Made by a program: the position numbers and the translations under genes | Shown here: positions 45,068 through 55,541 of the stretch, one piece after another | How the letters are laid out: each line of letters starts with the position of its first letter | Numbering within the stretch: position 1 is the stretch's first letter | The notes under the pieces: generated by a model | Told to the model about the DNA's origin: nothing | Databases searched by the model: none | Seen by the model: the letters and a program-made list of their open reading frames with translations, nothing else | Source: Palleniella muris | Lineage (GTDB): Bacteria; Bacteroidota; Bacteroidia; Bacteroidales; Bacteroidaceae | Direction: 5' to 3' | NCBI RefSeq assembly: GCF_004792655.1 | Contig: NZ_SRZC01000003.1 | Span: forward strand, 124,001 to 188,000 | Length of the DNA: 64,000 bases

Positions 45068-46585
45068 CTACGGTACACTGACAGGCTCCTGACTTTGGAC
45101 TTTCGGTTTACGTCCACCACGCCGTCCACCACGGTGCTTTGTTTTCTTTTCCTGTTGTTCCTCTGTCTGCTGTGGGGTTTCTGCCTGTGACACAGGTGTA
45201 GTTGTGTCTGTCTTTGGTGTCTCTTCCTGAGTCTGCACCTGTTCTGCTTTCTTCTGTTGCTTTGTGTTTTCTTTCTTCTGCTCCTGAGCGTTATTTTGTT
45301 TCTGCCTCTGACCTTGATTGGCATTCGCACGGTTTTTCTGCTCATTGCCATGTTTCTGCTTATTTCCTTGTTTGTCAGAATGGCGGTCGCCCGGACGGAA
45401 TCCGTCAATCCACAGTTCCAACGGATTTACAACAGACTTGCACATTTGCTGTGGCACATCTTCCATCCACTGCTTTCCGGCTGCCATCTGCAAGAAATGA
45501 TACTGGCGGGTGTAGGCATCGAGAATCTTCAGGTCATCAAATGTCATTACCATCGGACGAAGCGGTGCATAAACGCTATCCCAAGTCTCGTCATCTATCC
45601 CATTGGTTCTCTGAAGGTCATCGCACATTCCCATAGAGCGGATTGCAACAGATGCATCATTCGTGAGGAGCAGAACCCTCTTTCCTTGTGCGAACAGTTC
45701 CACACAACGGCGGATGATGGCAGGGTCAGCGAAAGCACTATGATGGCTCTCGGCTCCGATGCCTTCTATACGTAGACGGTTCTCACGCTGTTGCGAAAGT
45801 ATCAGACGCTTGGCAAGTCGTGCTGCTATATTCCTGCAAACAACCTCGTCTTTCATATCTGCATCTACTGCCGGAGGTTCCATTTGTGTGGCAAAACGGT
45901 CAATCTCCTCATACGTCTCGGACATCATGGAGAAACGGGCACCACGGAATTTTGAAAGTCTTGAGATGAATTCCAATTGTCGCTCAAACTGCAGGCGTGC
46001 ATTAAACCGCGGATCAGAGTGGGAAGAGGTGTGCCCTGTAAGGAGTTCTATCCAAATATTCGTATCAGAAAGGACAACATCGTAATTCAGCACAAGCGCA
46101 AGAGTGCCTTCTATCCAACGGAAACGTTTTGCAGCCTCTTCTGCGGTCAGCAGCTGTATCTGCTGGTCATTCAAGAGCAGCTGGCGTTGTGGAGCATTGA
46201 CAAGATCTACAATATCCTTTATAAGCAATGTAGGACATGGTGGTACTGGTTTTGGTTCTTGTTTCTTTTCAGTATGATTATTAGAAGATTGTTCTTCCAG
46301 TTTGGCTGTGTTTACTGCATCAGCCACTTCCACAGTTGGCTCCGGAAGCACTTCCTCAACCTTTATTTCTTCTTGCTTCACTTCTGCTTTCTTGGTGTTC
46401 TTTCTGCGAACCGTACGTTTCGGCTTTGCCTCTGTACCGGCAGTTTCTTCTGCAGAAGTGTCTTTCTGCTCTTTTGTTGTTTTCTTACGCGAAGTGCGTT
46501 TTGCAGGAGTTTTCTTTTCATCCTCCTGTAATTTCGGCTGTTCTGAGACCGTAGTCTCAACATTTTCTACTTTCTTCTTTGCCAT
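45068..46585 (-). CDS. PIN-domain protein with long charged tails
   Basis: A 505-residue protein in three parts. Residues 1-110 are low-complexity and rich in Lys, Thr and Glu (KRTSRKKTTKEQK, KPKRTVRRKNTKK). Residues about 115-395 resemble a PIN nuclease: VVLSDTNIWIELL (Asp174), a Glu near 223, FADPAIIRRCVELF (Asp287) and LLLTNDASVAIRSM (Asp310), the expected four acidic metal ligands. Residues about 400-505 are Gln/Lys/Asn-rich and contain KHRGGRRGGRKPK, an RGG-type RNA-binding look. An RNA-targeted nuclease is a reasonable inference. It is not a small toxin: no antitoxin gene is adjacent. Confidence 0.7.
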   Translation of the reverse strand: MAKKKVENVETTVSEQPKLQEDEKKTPAKRTSRKKTTKEQKDTSAEETAGTEAKPKRTVRRKNTKKAEVKQEEIKVEEVLPEPTVEVADAVNTAKLEEQSSNNHTEKKQEPKPVPPCPTLLIKDIVDLVNAPQRQLLLNDQQIQLLTAEEAAKRFRWIEGTLALVLNYDVVLSDTNIWIELLTGHTSSHSDPRFNARLQFERQLEFISRLSKFRGARFSMMSETYEEIDRFATQMEPPAVDADMKDEVVCRNIAARLAKRLILSQQRENRLRIEGIGAESHHSAFADPAIIRRCVELFAQGKRVLLLTNDASVAIRSMGMCDDLQRTNGIDDETWDSVYAPLRPMVMTFDDLKILDAYTRQYHFLQMAAGKQWMEDVPQQMCKSVVNPLELWIDGFRPGDRHSDKQGNKQKHGNEQKNRANANQGQRQKQNNAQEQKKENTKQQKKAEQVQTQEETPKTDTTTPVSQAETPQQTEEQQEKKTKHRGGRRGGRKPKVQSQEPVSVP

Positions 46586-46614
46586 AAGTTGATTAAATGG
46601 TTAATAAAAGTAGA

Positions 46615-47259
46615 TTATTCGTTAATCAGAGCCGTAACTCTATCGTATGTCAGTCCTTCAAAATTGTCAAGGACATGGTTGCACTTGTCCTGAATCTGAG
46701 CACGGCTATTGTTTGTTGCCAATCCTATTGTATATATCCCGGCAGACATACCTGCCTGCAAGCCTGTAAAGGCGTCTTCAAATACGACACATTCCTCCTT
46801 TTTACAATCAAATACGGATGCACCTTTCAGATAGCAATCCGGATTAGGTTTTGACGCAGCGAAATCCTCAGACGTGAGGATACGGTCAAAAAGGGTGCGG
46901 AATTCAGGAACCTTATCGGCAACAACCTCCATCTTCTTTATGTTGGAACTGGTAACTATGGCACAACGCACTCCATGACTTTTAATGTCATGGATAAAGT
47001 CAAGTGCGCCTGGGATGAAGACATAATCCATCTGCTTCTCCCACTCGTCAAGAGCCAATGTTATCTCCTCCTGCCAATTCTTGTCTGGGAAATAACGCTC
47101 AAAAATCTGAGTAAGCGTTGTGCCTTTGATAATCTGTTCAAGATTGGGAACATCAGGACGATACTTCGCAGCCATCTTTCCCCAAAACACAGTGTACTGT
47201 CCCTCAGTGTCCATAAGAGTACCATCGAGGTCGAATAATGCTACTTTAAATGTATTCAT
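46615..47259 (-). CDS. HAD phosphatase, beta-phosphoglucomutase-like
   Basis: A 214-residue HAD-superfamily enzyme. Motif I FDLDGTLMDTEGQY, motif II AIVTSSN, Lys motif ASKPNPDCYLKGA and motif IV VFEDAFTGLQAGMSAG match the beta-phosphoglucomutase/sugar phosphatase branch, including a helical cap. Substrate not predictable. It is between the ABC-F gene and the PIN-domain gene on the same strand, about 36 bp after the ABC-F gene. Confidence 0.87.
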   Translation of the reverse strand: MNTFKVALFDLDGTLMDTEGQYTVFWGKMAAKYRPDVPNLEQIIKGTTLTQIFERYFPDKNWQEEITLALDEWEKQMDYVFIPGALDFIHDIKSHGVRCAIVTSSNIKKMEVVADKVPEFRTLFDRILTSEDFAASKPNPDCYLKGASVFDCKKEECVVFEDAFTGLQAGMSAGIYTIGLATNNSRAQIQDKCNHVLDNFEGLTYDRVTALINE

Positions 47260-47295
47260 AACCCGTTAACGGATTTTCATTTTAATAATTCGTTT

Positions 47296-49107
47296 TTATA
47301 GAAGCTCACTCAGTTCAAGCCAACGGAGTTCCTTCATATCCAATTCCTCGTTAACTATCGGGAATCTTTTCGACATTTCAGTGATTTCCTCCACACTTGC
47401 CGTTCCGGAGGATAATGCGCTTTCTATGTCTTTTTTCTCTTTTGTGAGTTGTTCTATGTCTTTTTCCAATTGTTCAAACTCACGTTTTTCCTTAAACGAC
47501 ATGCGCCGTCTGTTTTCTCCCCCATCACGTCGACCGCCGGTTTGTTTAGAGACTGTCTGCAGAGAGGCTGAGTCTGAACGAGAGACAGACAAAGATTCTT
47601 TCGGCAATAGCTTCTGGTATTCACGGTACTGTGTATAGTTGCCGGGGAAATCCTGTATTTCACCATTGCCATGGAACACAAGCAAATGGTCAACAATTTT
47701 ATCCGTGAAATAACGATCGTGGGAAACAACTATCACGCATCCCGGAAAATCCTGTAAATATTCCTCAAGAACCTGCAACGTCTTAATGTCAAGGTCATTG
47801 GTAGGTTCGTCAAGAACAAGGAAATTTGGATTCTTCATCAATACCGTGCACAGATACAGTTTTCTCTTTTCTCCTCCGGAAAGTTTATATACATAATTAT
47901 ATTGCTGTTCAGGAGTAAACAAGAAATACAGTAAGAATTGTGATGCTGTAAGATGGCGTCCCTGTCCCAAGTCTATATAATCGGCTATCTCACGGATGAC
48001 ATCTATAACCTTCTGGTCATCGCGGAATTTCAAACCTTCCTGTGAGAAATAGCCGAAACGCACAGTCTCGCCAATGTCAAAGCGTCCTGCGTCAGGCTTT
48101 TCCAGACCAAGGAGCATCTTGATAAACGTTGACTTTCCGGCACCATTACTACCTACAATACCCATTTTCTCGAAACGTGTGAAATTGTAGTAGAAGTCCT
48201 TCATAATCACAAGCGGTTCTTTGCCTTCACGCTCCCATGACTTGCTGATGTACTGGCACTCGAAAATCTTTGAACCAATATATACCGTTGATGCCTTCAA
48301 CCGTATCTGGCGTTCTTCCATACGCCGCTTTGCAATAGCTTCCAATTCATAGAAAGCCTCTTCACGATAGCGTGCCTTATGTCCACGTGCCTGTGGTTGG
48401 CGGCGCATCCACTCCAATTCACGGCGGTAGAGATTGTTTGCGCGTTGAATCTCGGCACGCTGATTGTCTATACGTTCCTGACGTTTCTCAAGGTAGTACG
48501 AATAATTACCACGGTAAGTATAAAGATTTCCACCGTCAAGTTCAAGTATCACAGAGCATACACGGTCAAGGAAAAATCTATCATGTGTGACCATAAGAAT
48601 GGTCTTGTTGCCACGAGAAAGAAATCCTTCAAGCCACTCTATCATTTCAAGGTCAAGGTGGTTTGTCGGTTCATCCAATATCAGGAAATCCGGGTCTGTC
48701 ATCAAAACGGCTGCAAGGGCGACACGCTTCTGCTGTCCGCCGGACAATTGCCCCATGGGCTGATTCAAATCACGGATTTTGAGTTGTGTAAGAATCTGCT
48801 TTGCATTCAGATGCTGTTCATGCTCTGTCTGCCCTGCCGTACAAGTTTCCAATACTGATTTTTCCGGATCAAAGTCCGGAGTCTGGCAGAGGAAGCCGGT
48901 CTTTGTATCATTGCGATAAATAATAGAACCGGTATCAGATCCCTCAATGCCCATAAGCATAGAGAGAAGGGTTGATTTGCCCGTGCCGTTCTGAGCAATA
49001 AGACCGACATGCTGTCCTTCGGCGATAGAAAAGCTGATATTACGGAACAGCACTCTCTCGCCGAAGGATTTTGTCAGATTCTGTACATCAAGAACAGGAT
49101 TAGCCAT
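47296..49107 (-). CDS. ABC-F family ATPase
   Basis: A 603-residue protein from [20 protein letters not shown] at 49107, where it overlaps the 3' end of engB by 8 bp. Two ATP-binding cassettes without membrane domains: Walker [15 protein letters not shown] and [14 protein letters not shown]; signatures QLSGGQQKR and KLSGGEKRK; Walker B with [14 protein letters not shown] and [14 protein letters not shown] charged coiled-coil C-terminus (about 540-603) is like that of Uup. ABC-F proteins act on ribosomes or, for Uup, in DNA metabolism. Confidence 0.9.
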   Translation of the reverse strand: MANPVLDVQNLTKSFGERVLFRNISFSIAEGQHVGLIAQNGTGKSTLLSMLMGIEGSDTGSIIYRNDTKTGFLCQTPDFDPEKSVLETCTAGQTEHEQHLNAKQILTQLKIRDLNQPMGQLSGGQQKRVALAAVLMTDPDFLILDEPTNHLDLEMIEWLEGFLSRGNKTILMVTHDRFFLDRVCSVILELDGGNLYTYRGNYSYYLEKRQERIDNQRAEIQRANNLYRRELEWMRRQPQARGHKARYREEAFYELEAIAKRRMEERQIRLKASTVYIGSKIFECQYISKSWEREGKEPLVIMKDFYYNFTRFEKMGIVGSNGAGKSTFIKMLLGLEKPDAGRFDIGETVRFGYFSQEGLKFRDDQKVIDVIREIADYIDLGQGRHLTASQFLLYFLFTPEQQYNYVYKLSGGEKRKLYLCTVLMKNPNFLVLDEPTNDLDIKTLQVLEEYLQDFPGCVIVVSHDRYFTDKIVDHLLVFHGNGEIQDFPGNYTQYREYQKLLPKESLSVSRSDSASLQTVSKQTGGRRDGGENRRRMSFKEKREFEQLEKDIEQLTKEKKDIESALSSGTASVEEITEMSKRFPIVNEELDMKELRWLELSELL

Positions 49108-49705
49108 TTGCCAATTCGTTGTTGATTGATTCAATATAGTCAAGAACCTCATCTCTGCCTATGGCTTTGTCTGACGAGGTTATAAAATATGGAGGCAGTT
49201 CTTCCCAGCGGTCACGCATTTTCTCCATCCATGCGCTTGCCGCTGCACGAGCCTTGACAATTCCGAGTTTGTCCGCCTTTGTGAAGATTATGGCAAAAGG
49301 TATGTTCGACTCTCCAAGCCAATCGATGAACTCACGGTCTATAAGTTGTGGGTCGTGACGGACATCGATAAGCACGAAAGTGCACACCAACTGCTGCCGT
49401 TGGAGGATGTATCCGGCAATCATCTGCTCAAGTTTCTGCTGAACAGTTTTAGAACGTTTTGCGAAACCATATCCTGGAAGGTCCACAAGATACCACTCCT
49501 TATTTATAATGAAGTGGTTTATCATCAATGTCTTTCCCGGTGTAGCAGATGTCTTGGCAAGTCCTCGATGCCTGCAAAGCATATTGATTAGCGAGGACTT
49601 GCCGACATTACTCCTACCGATGAATGCGAACTCGTTCTTTGTATCATTCGGACATTGTCCGACAGTCGGAGAAGATATTGAATATTCTGCTGTCTTTATT
49701 ATCAT
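49100..49705 (-). CDS. engB: Ribosome biogenesis GTPase EngB/YihA
   Basis: A 201-residue TrmE-Era-EngA-type GTPase with G1 [15 protein letters not shown]3 [13 protein letters not shown] and G4 FTKADKLG. EngB is needed for large ribosomal subunit assembly. Its stop codon overlaps the start of the ABC-F gene. It follows the M13 peptidase gene. Confidence 0.94.
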   Translation of the reverse strand: MIIKTAEYSISSPTVGQCPNDTKNEFAFIGRSNVGKSSLINMLCRHRGLAKTSATPGKTLMINHFIINKEWYLVDLPGYGFAKRSKTVQQKLEQMIAGYILQRQQLVCTFVLIDVRHDPQLIDREFIDWLGESNIPFAIIFTKADKLGIVKARAAASAWMEKMRDRWEELPPYFITSSDKAIGRDEVLDYIESINNELANG

Positions 49706-49717
49706 CTGTATATTCTA

Positions 49718-51754
49718 TTACCAAAGTTTCAGACGCTTTTCAGGAGCGATGTACATCTTGTCAGAAGACTTGACGTTGAAAGCATCGTACCACATATCGA
49801 TGTGCGGAAGCGTACCATTCACTCTCCAGCGACCAAGGGAGTGAGGATCGCTCTTTGTACGATTACGGATTTCCTTCTCTGTGATGTTGCCAGCCCAAAC
49901 ACCGGAATAAGCCAAAAAGAAACGCTGTTCAGGTGTCAGACCATCAATGGTCTTCAACGGAGCATTCTTTGTAGCGTTCTTGTATGCATTGAATGCTACC
50001 ATAAGTCCTCCATGGTCAGCCAGGTTCTCACCCAAAGTAAAGCGGCCATTAGCCTTCAGATCAGGAAGCACATTGATTTCAGAGAAAAAGTCCGCACACT
50101 GGTTGCCGATTTTCTTGAAGTTCTCTGCATCCTCCTTTGTCCACCAGTCACGCATGTTTCCGTCACCATCGAAATGACAGCCCTGGTCATCAAAGCCGTG
50201 GGTCATCTCATGACCAATGACAACACCGATAGCACCATAGTTGAATGCGTCATCCGATGCCGGGTCAAAGAACGGATACTGAAGGATTCCTGCCGGGAAA
50301 CAAATCTCATTGGTTGTAGGATTGTAATAAGCGTTTACAGTCTGAGGAGTCATGAACCACTCATCTCTGTCGACAGGCTGACCGGCTTTCTCCTTGACTT
50401 CCACACTGTTCCAGTGAGCGCGGCAAGCCTTGACATTCTCATAATATGACTTTGAAGGGTCTATTGTCAGACCACTCATGTCCTTCCATTTGTTAGGATA
50501 ACCAATCTTTACATAGAACTTGCTTAGCTTCTCAAGAGCAGCCATCTTAGTCTTTGTGCTCATCCAGTCCTGGGCAAGGATGCGCTCTGCAAGTGAAACC
50601 TGAAGGTTCTCAACAAGCTTCTCCATTCTTGCCTTTGACGATGCAGGGAAATAACGCTCACAATAGATTTTGCCAAGAGCCTCTCCCATGACACTTTCCA
50701 CCTGTGCGGTAGCACGCTTCCAAAGCGGGTGCTCTTCCTTGCTGCCACGCATGGTCTTGCCAAAGAAATCAAAGTTCTCCTGACGCACCTTGTCACTGAG
50801 ATAGTTCGCTGCGCTATGGATGACATCCCACTCCATATATGCCTTCATTTCATCAGCAGTCATCTCGCCAAGCACCTTATTGGCACCCTCTACAAACGCC
50901 GGCTGACCTACAATAAGTTCCTGCATATACTCACTCTTTGCGCCCTCGGCATTCATAAGCTCCTCAAGTTTCACATTAGGATACTTAGCCTTGAACTCCT
51001 TAAGAGTCATCTTATTGTAGTTGGCTTCTACATCACGAAGTTCAGTTCTTGATTTGGAAACCTTTGCCAATGCTGTCTCAACCTTAAGGACAGCCTCCAT
51101 TTTTTTCTGAGCTACAGCTTGCTTAAAGCCGAACAACCGGAACATGTTTACAACATGCTGCTTGTAAGCGGCACGGATGTCGCTTGTAGCCTTATCGTCA
51201 TCAAGATAATACTCCTTCTGTCCGAGAGTCAGACCGCCCTGGTAAACATTGAGAATGTTCATCTTTGCATTCTTCTCGTCAGCTCCAAAGCCCATTCCCA
51301 TTGGCACACCATAGCCGAACGGAGTGTACTTCAACTGGAGAGCCTGCAAGTCAGCGACACTCTTGGCTGCCTCAATGTCATTGATGATTGGCATTACCGG
51401 CTTGACACCTTCCTTGTTGCGACGCTTCTGGTCCAAAGCCATTTTATAAAAATCACCCAATTTACGTTCAATGGTTCCCTCATTGAAACTGCCTTTGAGC
51501 ATATCGTCAAGGATGGCGTTAACACGCTTGTTGTTATCCTCACCAAGCTGGTCAAAGCTGCCAAAGCGTGAATAAGCCGCAGGAAGTGGATTGAGTTTCA
51601 TCCAACCTCCGCAAGCATACTGATAGAAATCTTCTGTCGGATTAGCTGTCTTATCAAGATTTTCCATCTTGATTCCGGCTCCAAACTCTTGTGCTCCGGC
51701 AACAACCGGTGCTGCTGCGATAGTCATTATCGCCATTAAGTTTTTGAAATTCAT
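49718..51754 (-). CDS. pepO: M13 (neprilysin/PepO-type) metallopeptidase
   Basis: A 678-residue zinc endopeptidase with a signal peptide (ending VVAGAQ), so exported, probably periplasmic. The zinc motif is VIGHEMTHGFDDQG, with the third ligand in GENLADHGG and the conserved NAYYNPTTNEICFPAGILQ upstream. Family members cleave small peptides on the N side of hydrophobic residues. Near the end, FFLAYSGVWAGN and HIDMWYDAFNV are also standard. Confidence 0.93.
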   Translation of the reverse strand: MNFKNLMAIMTIAAAPVVAGAQEFGAGIKMENLDKTANPTEDFYQYACGGWMKLNPLPAAYSRFGSFDQLGEDNNKRVNAILDDMLKGSFNEGTIERKLGDFYKMALDQKRRNKEGVKPVMPIINDIEAAKSVADLQALQLKYTPFGYGVPMGMGFGADEKNAKMNILNVYQGGLTLGQKEYYLDDDKATSDIRAAYKQHVVNMFRLFGFKQAVAQKKMEAVLKVETALAKVSKSRTELRDVEANYNKMTLKEFKAKYPNVKLEELMNAEGAKSEYMQELIVGQPAFVEGANKVLGEMTADEMKAYMEWDVIHSAANYLSDKVRQENFDFFGKTMRGSKEEHPLWKRATAQVESVMGEALGKIYCERYFPASSKARMEKLVENLQVSLAERILAQDWMSTKTKMAALEKLSKFYVKIGYPNKWKDMSGLTIDPSKSYYENVKACRAHWNSVEVKEKAGQPVDRDEWFMTPQTVNAYYNPTTNEICFPAGILQYPFFDPASDDAFNYGAIGVVIGHEMTHGFDDQGCHFDGDGNMRDWWTKEDAENFKKIGNQCADFFSEINVLPDLKANGRFTLGENLADHGGLMVAFNAYKNATKNAPLKTIDGLTPEQRFFLAYSGVWAGNITEKEIRNRTKSDPHSLGRWRVNGTLPHIDMWYDAFNVKSSDKMYIAPEKRLKLW

Positions 51755-51834
51755 TTTCTTTGTTTATATAATTCGATATATGTTCACTATAATATAAATA
51801 GGTTTGTCAGACACATTCCTCAAAAGCCTTACCA

Positions 51835-53781
51835 TTAACGCAATCCTTCAAGTTCCTCGCACAGTTGTTCCCAACGGGTCGTCTCTGCGTCAATCACTTG
51901 CTTGGTGGAAGTGTACTCACTGACAACAGCCATGTCACTTGCTCCTTCCGGCGAGCACAGTACAGCATCCAACTCCTTGATACGCTTTTCAAGAGTCTCT
52001 ATTTTCCCCTCCACCTCCTTGATTGACTTTTCCAATTTGGAGATTTTCTTGTTGCGTTCCTTACGCTCCGCGTAGCTCAGTATGTCGTCCTTTGAAGGTT
52101 CTTCCGTCTGCGCAACGTCATTCTGCACAGGAGTTTCCACAACTTCTTTTGCTTTCGGTTGTGATATTTCCGCCTTTGATTGTTCATGAGAACGTATCCA
52201 ATCGTATATACCGCCAAGGTATTCGCGCACCTTACCTCCACCGAATTCATAGACTTTGTCGACAAGTCCGTCAAGGAATTCACGGTCGTGGGACACAACA
52301 ATGACTGTGCCATCAAAAGCCTTGATTGCTTCTTTCAGCACATCCTTTGATTGCATATCGAGATGATTGGTCGGCTCATCAAGGATAAGGAAATTGACAG
52401 GCTCCAAAAGAAGACGAATCATGGCAAGTCGAGAACGCTCACCACCGGAAAGGAATTTCACTTTCTTCTCTGACGCTTCACCACCGAACATGAAAGCCCC
52501 GAGGATATCATTGATACGGAGACGAACTTCTCCCTTTGCCACACGGTCTATCGTCTCAAACACAGTCAACTCGTCGTCAAGCATCTGTGCCTGGTTCTGG
52601 GCAAAATATCCAATCTGGATGTTATGCCCTATTTTCAGTGTTCCGCCAAAAGGTATCTCACCCATGATACATTTCACAAGCGTAGACTTTCCTTCGCCAT
52701 TCCTGCCGACAAAGGCAACTTTCTCGCCACGTTTGATGATGAGATTGACATTCTCAAAGACCAGATGCTGGTATGTCTTCTCCACATCTTCGCATATCAC
52801 GGGATAATCGCCGGAACGCAGGCATGGAGGGAACTTCAGGCGCAGGGCGGAAGTGTCAACCTCATCAACCTCTATCGGCACAATCTTCTCCAATTGGCGG
52901 ATGCGCTGCTGAACCTGCACTGCTTTGGTTGCCTGATAACGGAAGCGCTCGATGAACGCCTTGGTGTCCGCAATCTCTTTCTGCTGGTTCTCATAAGCAC
53001 GCAACTGCTGCTCGCGGCGCTCTTTTCTGAGAACAACATATTCATTATACTTTACTTTATAGTCCTCGATATGCCCGCAGACAATCTCTATTGTACGGTT
53101 TGTTACGTTATTGATGAAAGCACGGTCATGGGACACAAGGACAACAGCACATGACGATTGTGCCAGATACTGCTCTAACCATTGTATAGACTCTATGTCA
53201 AGATGATTGGTAGGCTCGTCAAGCAGCAGGATGTCAGGCTTCTGCAACAGAATCTTTGCAAGCTCTATACGCATGCGCCAGCCACCGGAAAACTCCGCCG
53301 TCGGTCTGTCCAAGTCAGGACGTGAGAAGCCGAGTCCCTGAAGCGTGCGCTCCATCTCTGCCTCGTACTGCTCCCCTCCCAGCATCATATAGCGGTCATG
53401 GAGGTTGGTGAAACGCTCCACAAGGTCCATGTACTCCCGGCTCTCATAGTCTGTGCGCTCAGCCATTTCCTGCTGCATCGCCTCGAGTTTCTTGCCCATT
53501 TGTATTGTGTCGGAAAACGCCTTGCGTGTCTCATCGCGGACAGTGGTGTCGTCCTGGATCTTCATCACCTGCGGAAGATAGCCGACCGTAGTACCATTAG
53601 GAATCGTGACATTGCCACTTGTCGGAGTCTGTATGCCGCTGATTATTTTGAGGAGTGTAGATTTTCCCGCACCATTCTTGCCCACAAGGGCGATGCGGTC
53701 TCTGTCGTTTATCACAAACGAGATATGGTCATACAAGGGGCGTGCGCTGAATTCTACGTGAAGATTGTCTATTGAAATCAT
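51835..53781 (-). CDS. ABC-F family ATPase (YheS/Uup-like)
   Basis: A 648-residue protein with two ABC cassettes and no membrane segments: Walker A LVGKNGAGKSTLLK and FVGRNGEGKSTLVK, signatures FSGGWRMRIELAKIL and LSGGERSRLAM, Walker [15 protein letters not shown] and [14 protein letters not shown]. The linker has a helical tRNA-site arm. The C-terminus (about 560-648) is a charged coiled coil (LEKSIKEVEGKIETLEKRIKEL). A ribosome-associated role is the family expectation. Confidence 0.9.
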   Translation of the reverse strand: MISIDNLHVEFSARPLYDHISFVINDRDRIALVGKNGAGKSTLLKIISGIQTPTSGNVTIPNGTTVGYLPQVMKIQDDTTVRDETRKAFSDTIQMGKKLEAMQQEMAERTDYESREYMDLVERFTNLHDRYMMLGGEQYEAEMERTLQGLGFSRPDLDRPTAEFSGGWRMRIELAKILLQKPDILLLDEPTNHLDIESIQWLEQYLAQSSCAVVLVSHDRAFINNVTNRTIEIVCGHIEDYKVKYNEYVVLRKERREQQLRAYENQQKEIADTKAFIERFRYQATKAVQVQQRIRQLEKIVPIEVDEVDTSALRLKFPPCLRSGDYPVICEDVEKTYQHLVFENVNLIIKRGEKVAFVGRNGEGKSTLVKCIMGEIPFGGTLKIGHNIQIGYFAQNQAQMLDDELTVFETIDRVAKGEVRLRINDILGAFMFGGEASEKKVKFLSGGERSRLAMIRLLLEPVNFLILDEPTNHLDMQSKDVLKEAIKAFDGTVIVVSHDREFLDGLVDKVYEFGGGKVREYLGGIYDWIRSHEQSKAEISQPKAKEVVETPVQNDVAQTEEPSKDDILSYAERKERNKKISKLEKSIKEVEGKIETLEKRIKELDAVLCSPEGASDMAVVSEYTSTKQVIDAETTRWEQLCEELEGLR

Positions 53782-53792
53782 AGGGTAAACAT

Positions 53793-54800
53793 TTATTTTA
53801 TGCCACGTGCATTAAGGGCTGCCGTGTATTTCGCAGCGTTTTTAAGGTGCTCAGGGTAAGTCACGGCAAAATTGTGGGTGCCGGAGAAATCCTCTTTTGC
53901 ACACATATACATGTAGTCGTGGCGGACATGATTAAGAACAGCGTCTATGCCTGCCACGGAAGGGATGCGTATTGGTCCCGGTGGAAGACCGGCATTGCGG
54001 TATGTGTTATATGGCGAATCGATAAAAAGCAGCTTGTTGTAGATGCGTTTCAGGTCAAAACGCTTCCAAGCATACTTGACTGTCGGGTCTGCCTGGAGCG
54101 GCATTCCTTTCTTCAAACGGTTGACATACATGCCGGCAACCATGGGTTTCTCGCCATCGTTTGCAGTCTCTTCGTCGACAATACTTGCCAGTGTGATAAC
54201 CTCAACAGGCGTCATTCCCGCCTCCTTCGCCTTTGCCTTGCGCTCGGAAGTCCAGAATCTGTCGGATTCTTTCTTCATCCTGTCAAGGAATTTCTCTACA
54301 GGGACATTCCAGTAGATGTCGTAAGTGTTAGGGATGAACATGCACTGTATCGTCAGAGTGTCGAAACCGTATTTCTCGCATGTCACTTCATCGGTAAGCG
54401 CGGACAGCAGTTCTTCCTCTGACATCATCAGCCGCTTGGACATTTCTTCGGCAAATCTGTCAATGGTTCTTACTGAAGGAACGGTCAGCATGACAGGAGC
54501 TTGCTGACCATTGCGCATGTGGCGCAGCATCTGCAACGCACCCACCCCACTCTCCAAGGCATAACGTCCGGTACGGACATGTCCTGCATAGCCTGACACT
54601 GAAGACAGACACTTGAAAGCAGCAAGCGAATAGCCGTGGCTTATCGTATCCAGCTTTGCGTAGACAGAGTCGGCATTATCGTCTGCGTCAACATAGACAT
54701 AACGAATGCCTTCGGCGTTTGACATCGGGGCGAAAAACAGGAATGCGGCCAAAGCACAGCATAACACGATGACTGCCAATAATTTCTTTATCATAATCAA
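53793..54800 (-). CDS. mltG: Endolytic transglycosylase MltG
   Basis: A 335-residue membrane-anchored YceG-type enzyme. An N-terminal membrane helix (LLAVIVLCCALAAFLFFAP) is followed by a LysM-like part and the YceG catalytic domain: VITLASIVDEETANDGEKPMVAGMYVNRLKKGMPLQADPTVKYA, with the conserved Glu in DEE, and DSPYNTYRNAGLPPGPI. MltG cuts nascent peptidoglycan glycan strands and so sets their length. A -7 box TACCTTTG lies at 54851-54844 on the minus strand. Confidence 0.93.
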   Translation of the reverse strand: MIMIKKLLAVIVLCCALAAFLFFAPMSNAEGIRYVYVDADDNADSVYAKLDTISHGYSLAAFKCLSSVSGYAGHVRTGRYALESGVGALQMLRHMRNGQQAPVMLTVPSVRTIDRFAEEMSKRLMMSEEELLSALTDEVTCEKYGFDTLTIQCMFIPNTYDIYWNVPVEKFLDRMKKESDRFWTSERKAKAKEAGMTPVEVITLASIVDEETANDGEKPMVAGMYVNRLKKGMPLQADPTVKYAWKRFDLKRIYNKLLFIDSPYNTYRNAGLPPGPIRIPSVAGIDAVLNHVRHDYMYMCAKEDFSGTHNFAVTYPEHLKNAAKYTAALNARGIK

Positions 54801-54843
54801 ATAACGTGTACTATATTATATGTCATTTTTCAGGAAATCTTTG

Positions 54844-54903
54844 CAAAGGTAATAAAAAAAACATAATTCATGCTTCCTTTATTGACATTAATTTGTAACT
54901 TTG
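54844..54903. promoter_or_regulatory. Divergent -7 boxes for mltG and the nitroreductase
   Basis: TACCTTTG on the minus strand (54851-54844) serves mltG and TAACTTTG on the plus strand (54896-54903) serves the nitroreductase gene. Neither has a clear -33 TTTG at 19-20 bp. Confidence 0.6.
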
Positions 54904-54948
54904 CAAAAAATTCACAATAATTCACAGCAACCGACAACAATAAGGATT

Positions 54949-55476
54949 ATGACAGACTTCAAAACACTGGTGCAGACGCGACGTTCGCACCGCAAATTCT
55001 CAGAGAAACCGCTTGACGGAGAGGACGTAAGACTGATACTTCGTGCCGGGCTTATGGCGCCAACAAGCAAATCCACACGCGCATGGCATTTTATCGTTGT
55101 GGAGGACAAGACTGACCTTGAGAAACTTTCTGACGCAAAAGACCTCGGCGGTACATTTATCAAGAATGCTCCGCTCGCAATCGTCGTCACGGCAAGCCCT
55201 TACGAATCGGACTGCTGGATAGAGGACTGCTCTATCGCGGCAATAAGCATGCAGTACCAGGCAGAAGAATTGGGCATCGGTTCATGCTGGGCACAGATGG
55301 ACAAGCGCGGACTTAGCGACGGTACAAGTGCCAACGAGGTCATCCGGGGCATACTGGACATTCCTGAGGAGCAGCACATCCTTTGTGTACTCGCATTTGG
55401 TTTTGCAACGGATGAACGCAAGCCACAGAACGAAGACAGGTTAAAATGGGAGAATGTTCATATCGGTAAATTTTAG
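54949..55476 (+). CDS. Nitroreductase-family flavoprotein
   Basis: A protein of 175 residues from MTDFKTLVQTRRSHRKFS at 54949; an upstream TTG at 54901 in frame overlaps the -7 promoter box and cannot be the start. The FMN-binding Arg/Ser/Arg cluster RRSHRKF and the SKSTRAWHFIVVEDKTDLEKL and IEDCSIAAISMQYQAEELGIGSCW segments are those of FMN-dependent nitro/enone reductases. The physiological substrate is unknown. Confidence 0.9.
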   Translation: MTDFKTLVQTRRSHRKFSEKPLDGEDVRLILRAGLMAPTSKSTRAWHFIVVEDKTDLEKLSDAKDLGGTFIKNAPLAIVVTASPYESDCWIEDCSIAAISMQYQAEELGIGSCWAQMDKRGLSDGTSANEVIRGILDIPEEQHILCVLAFGFATDERKPQNEDRLKWENVHIGKF

Positions 55477-55541
55477 TTTATATATCTGTTATATAGTGAG
55501 TTGTGATACTTTATTTCACCCAAAACTTTACACTGCAAAAC

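Noticed and set aside
45068..46585. Toxin-antitoxin PIN toxin
   Set aside because: It is far larger than VapC toxins and the adjacent genes (a 123-residue charged protein and an HAD phosphatase) do not resemble an antitoxin.
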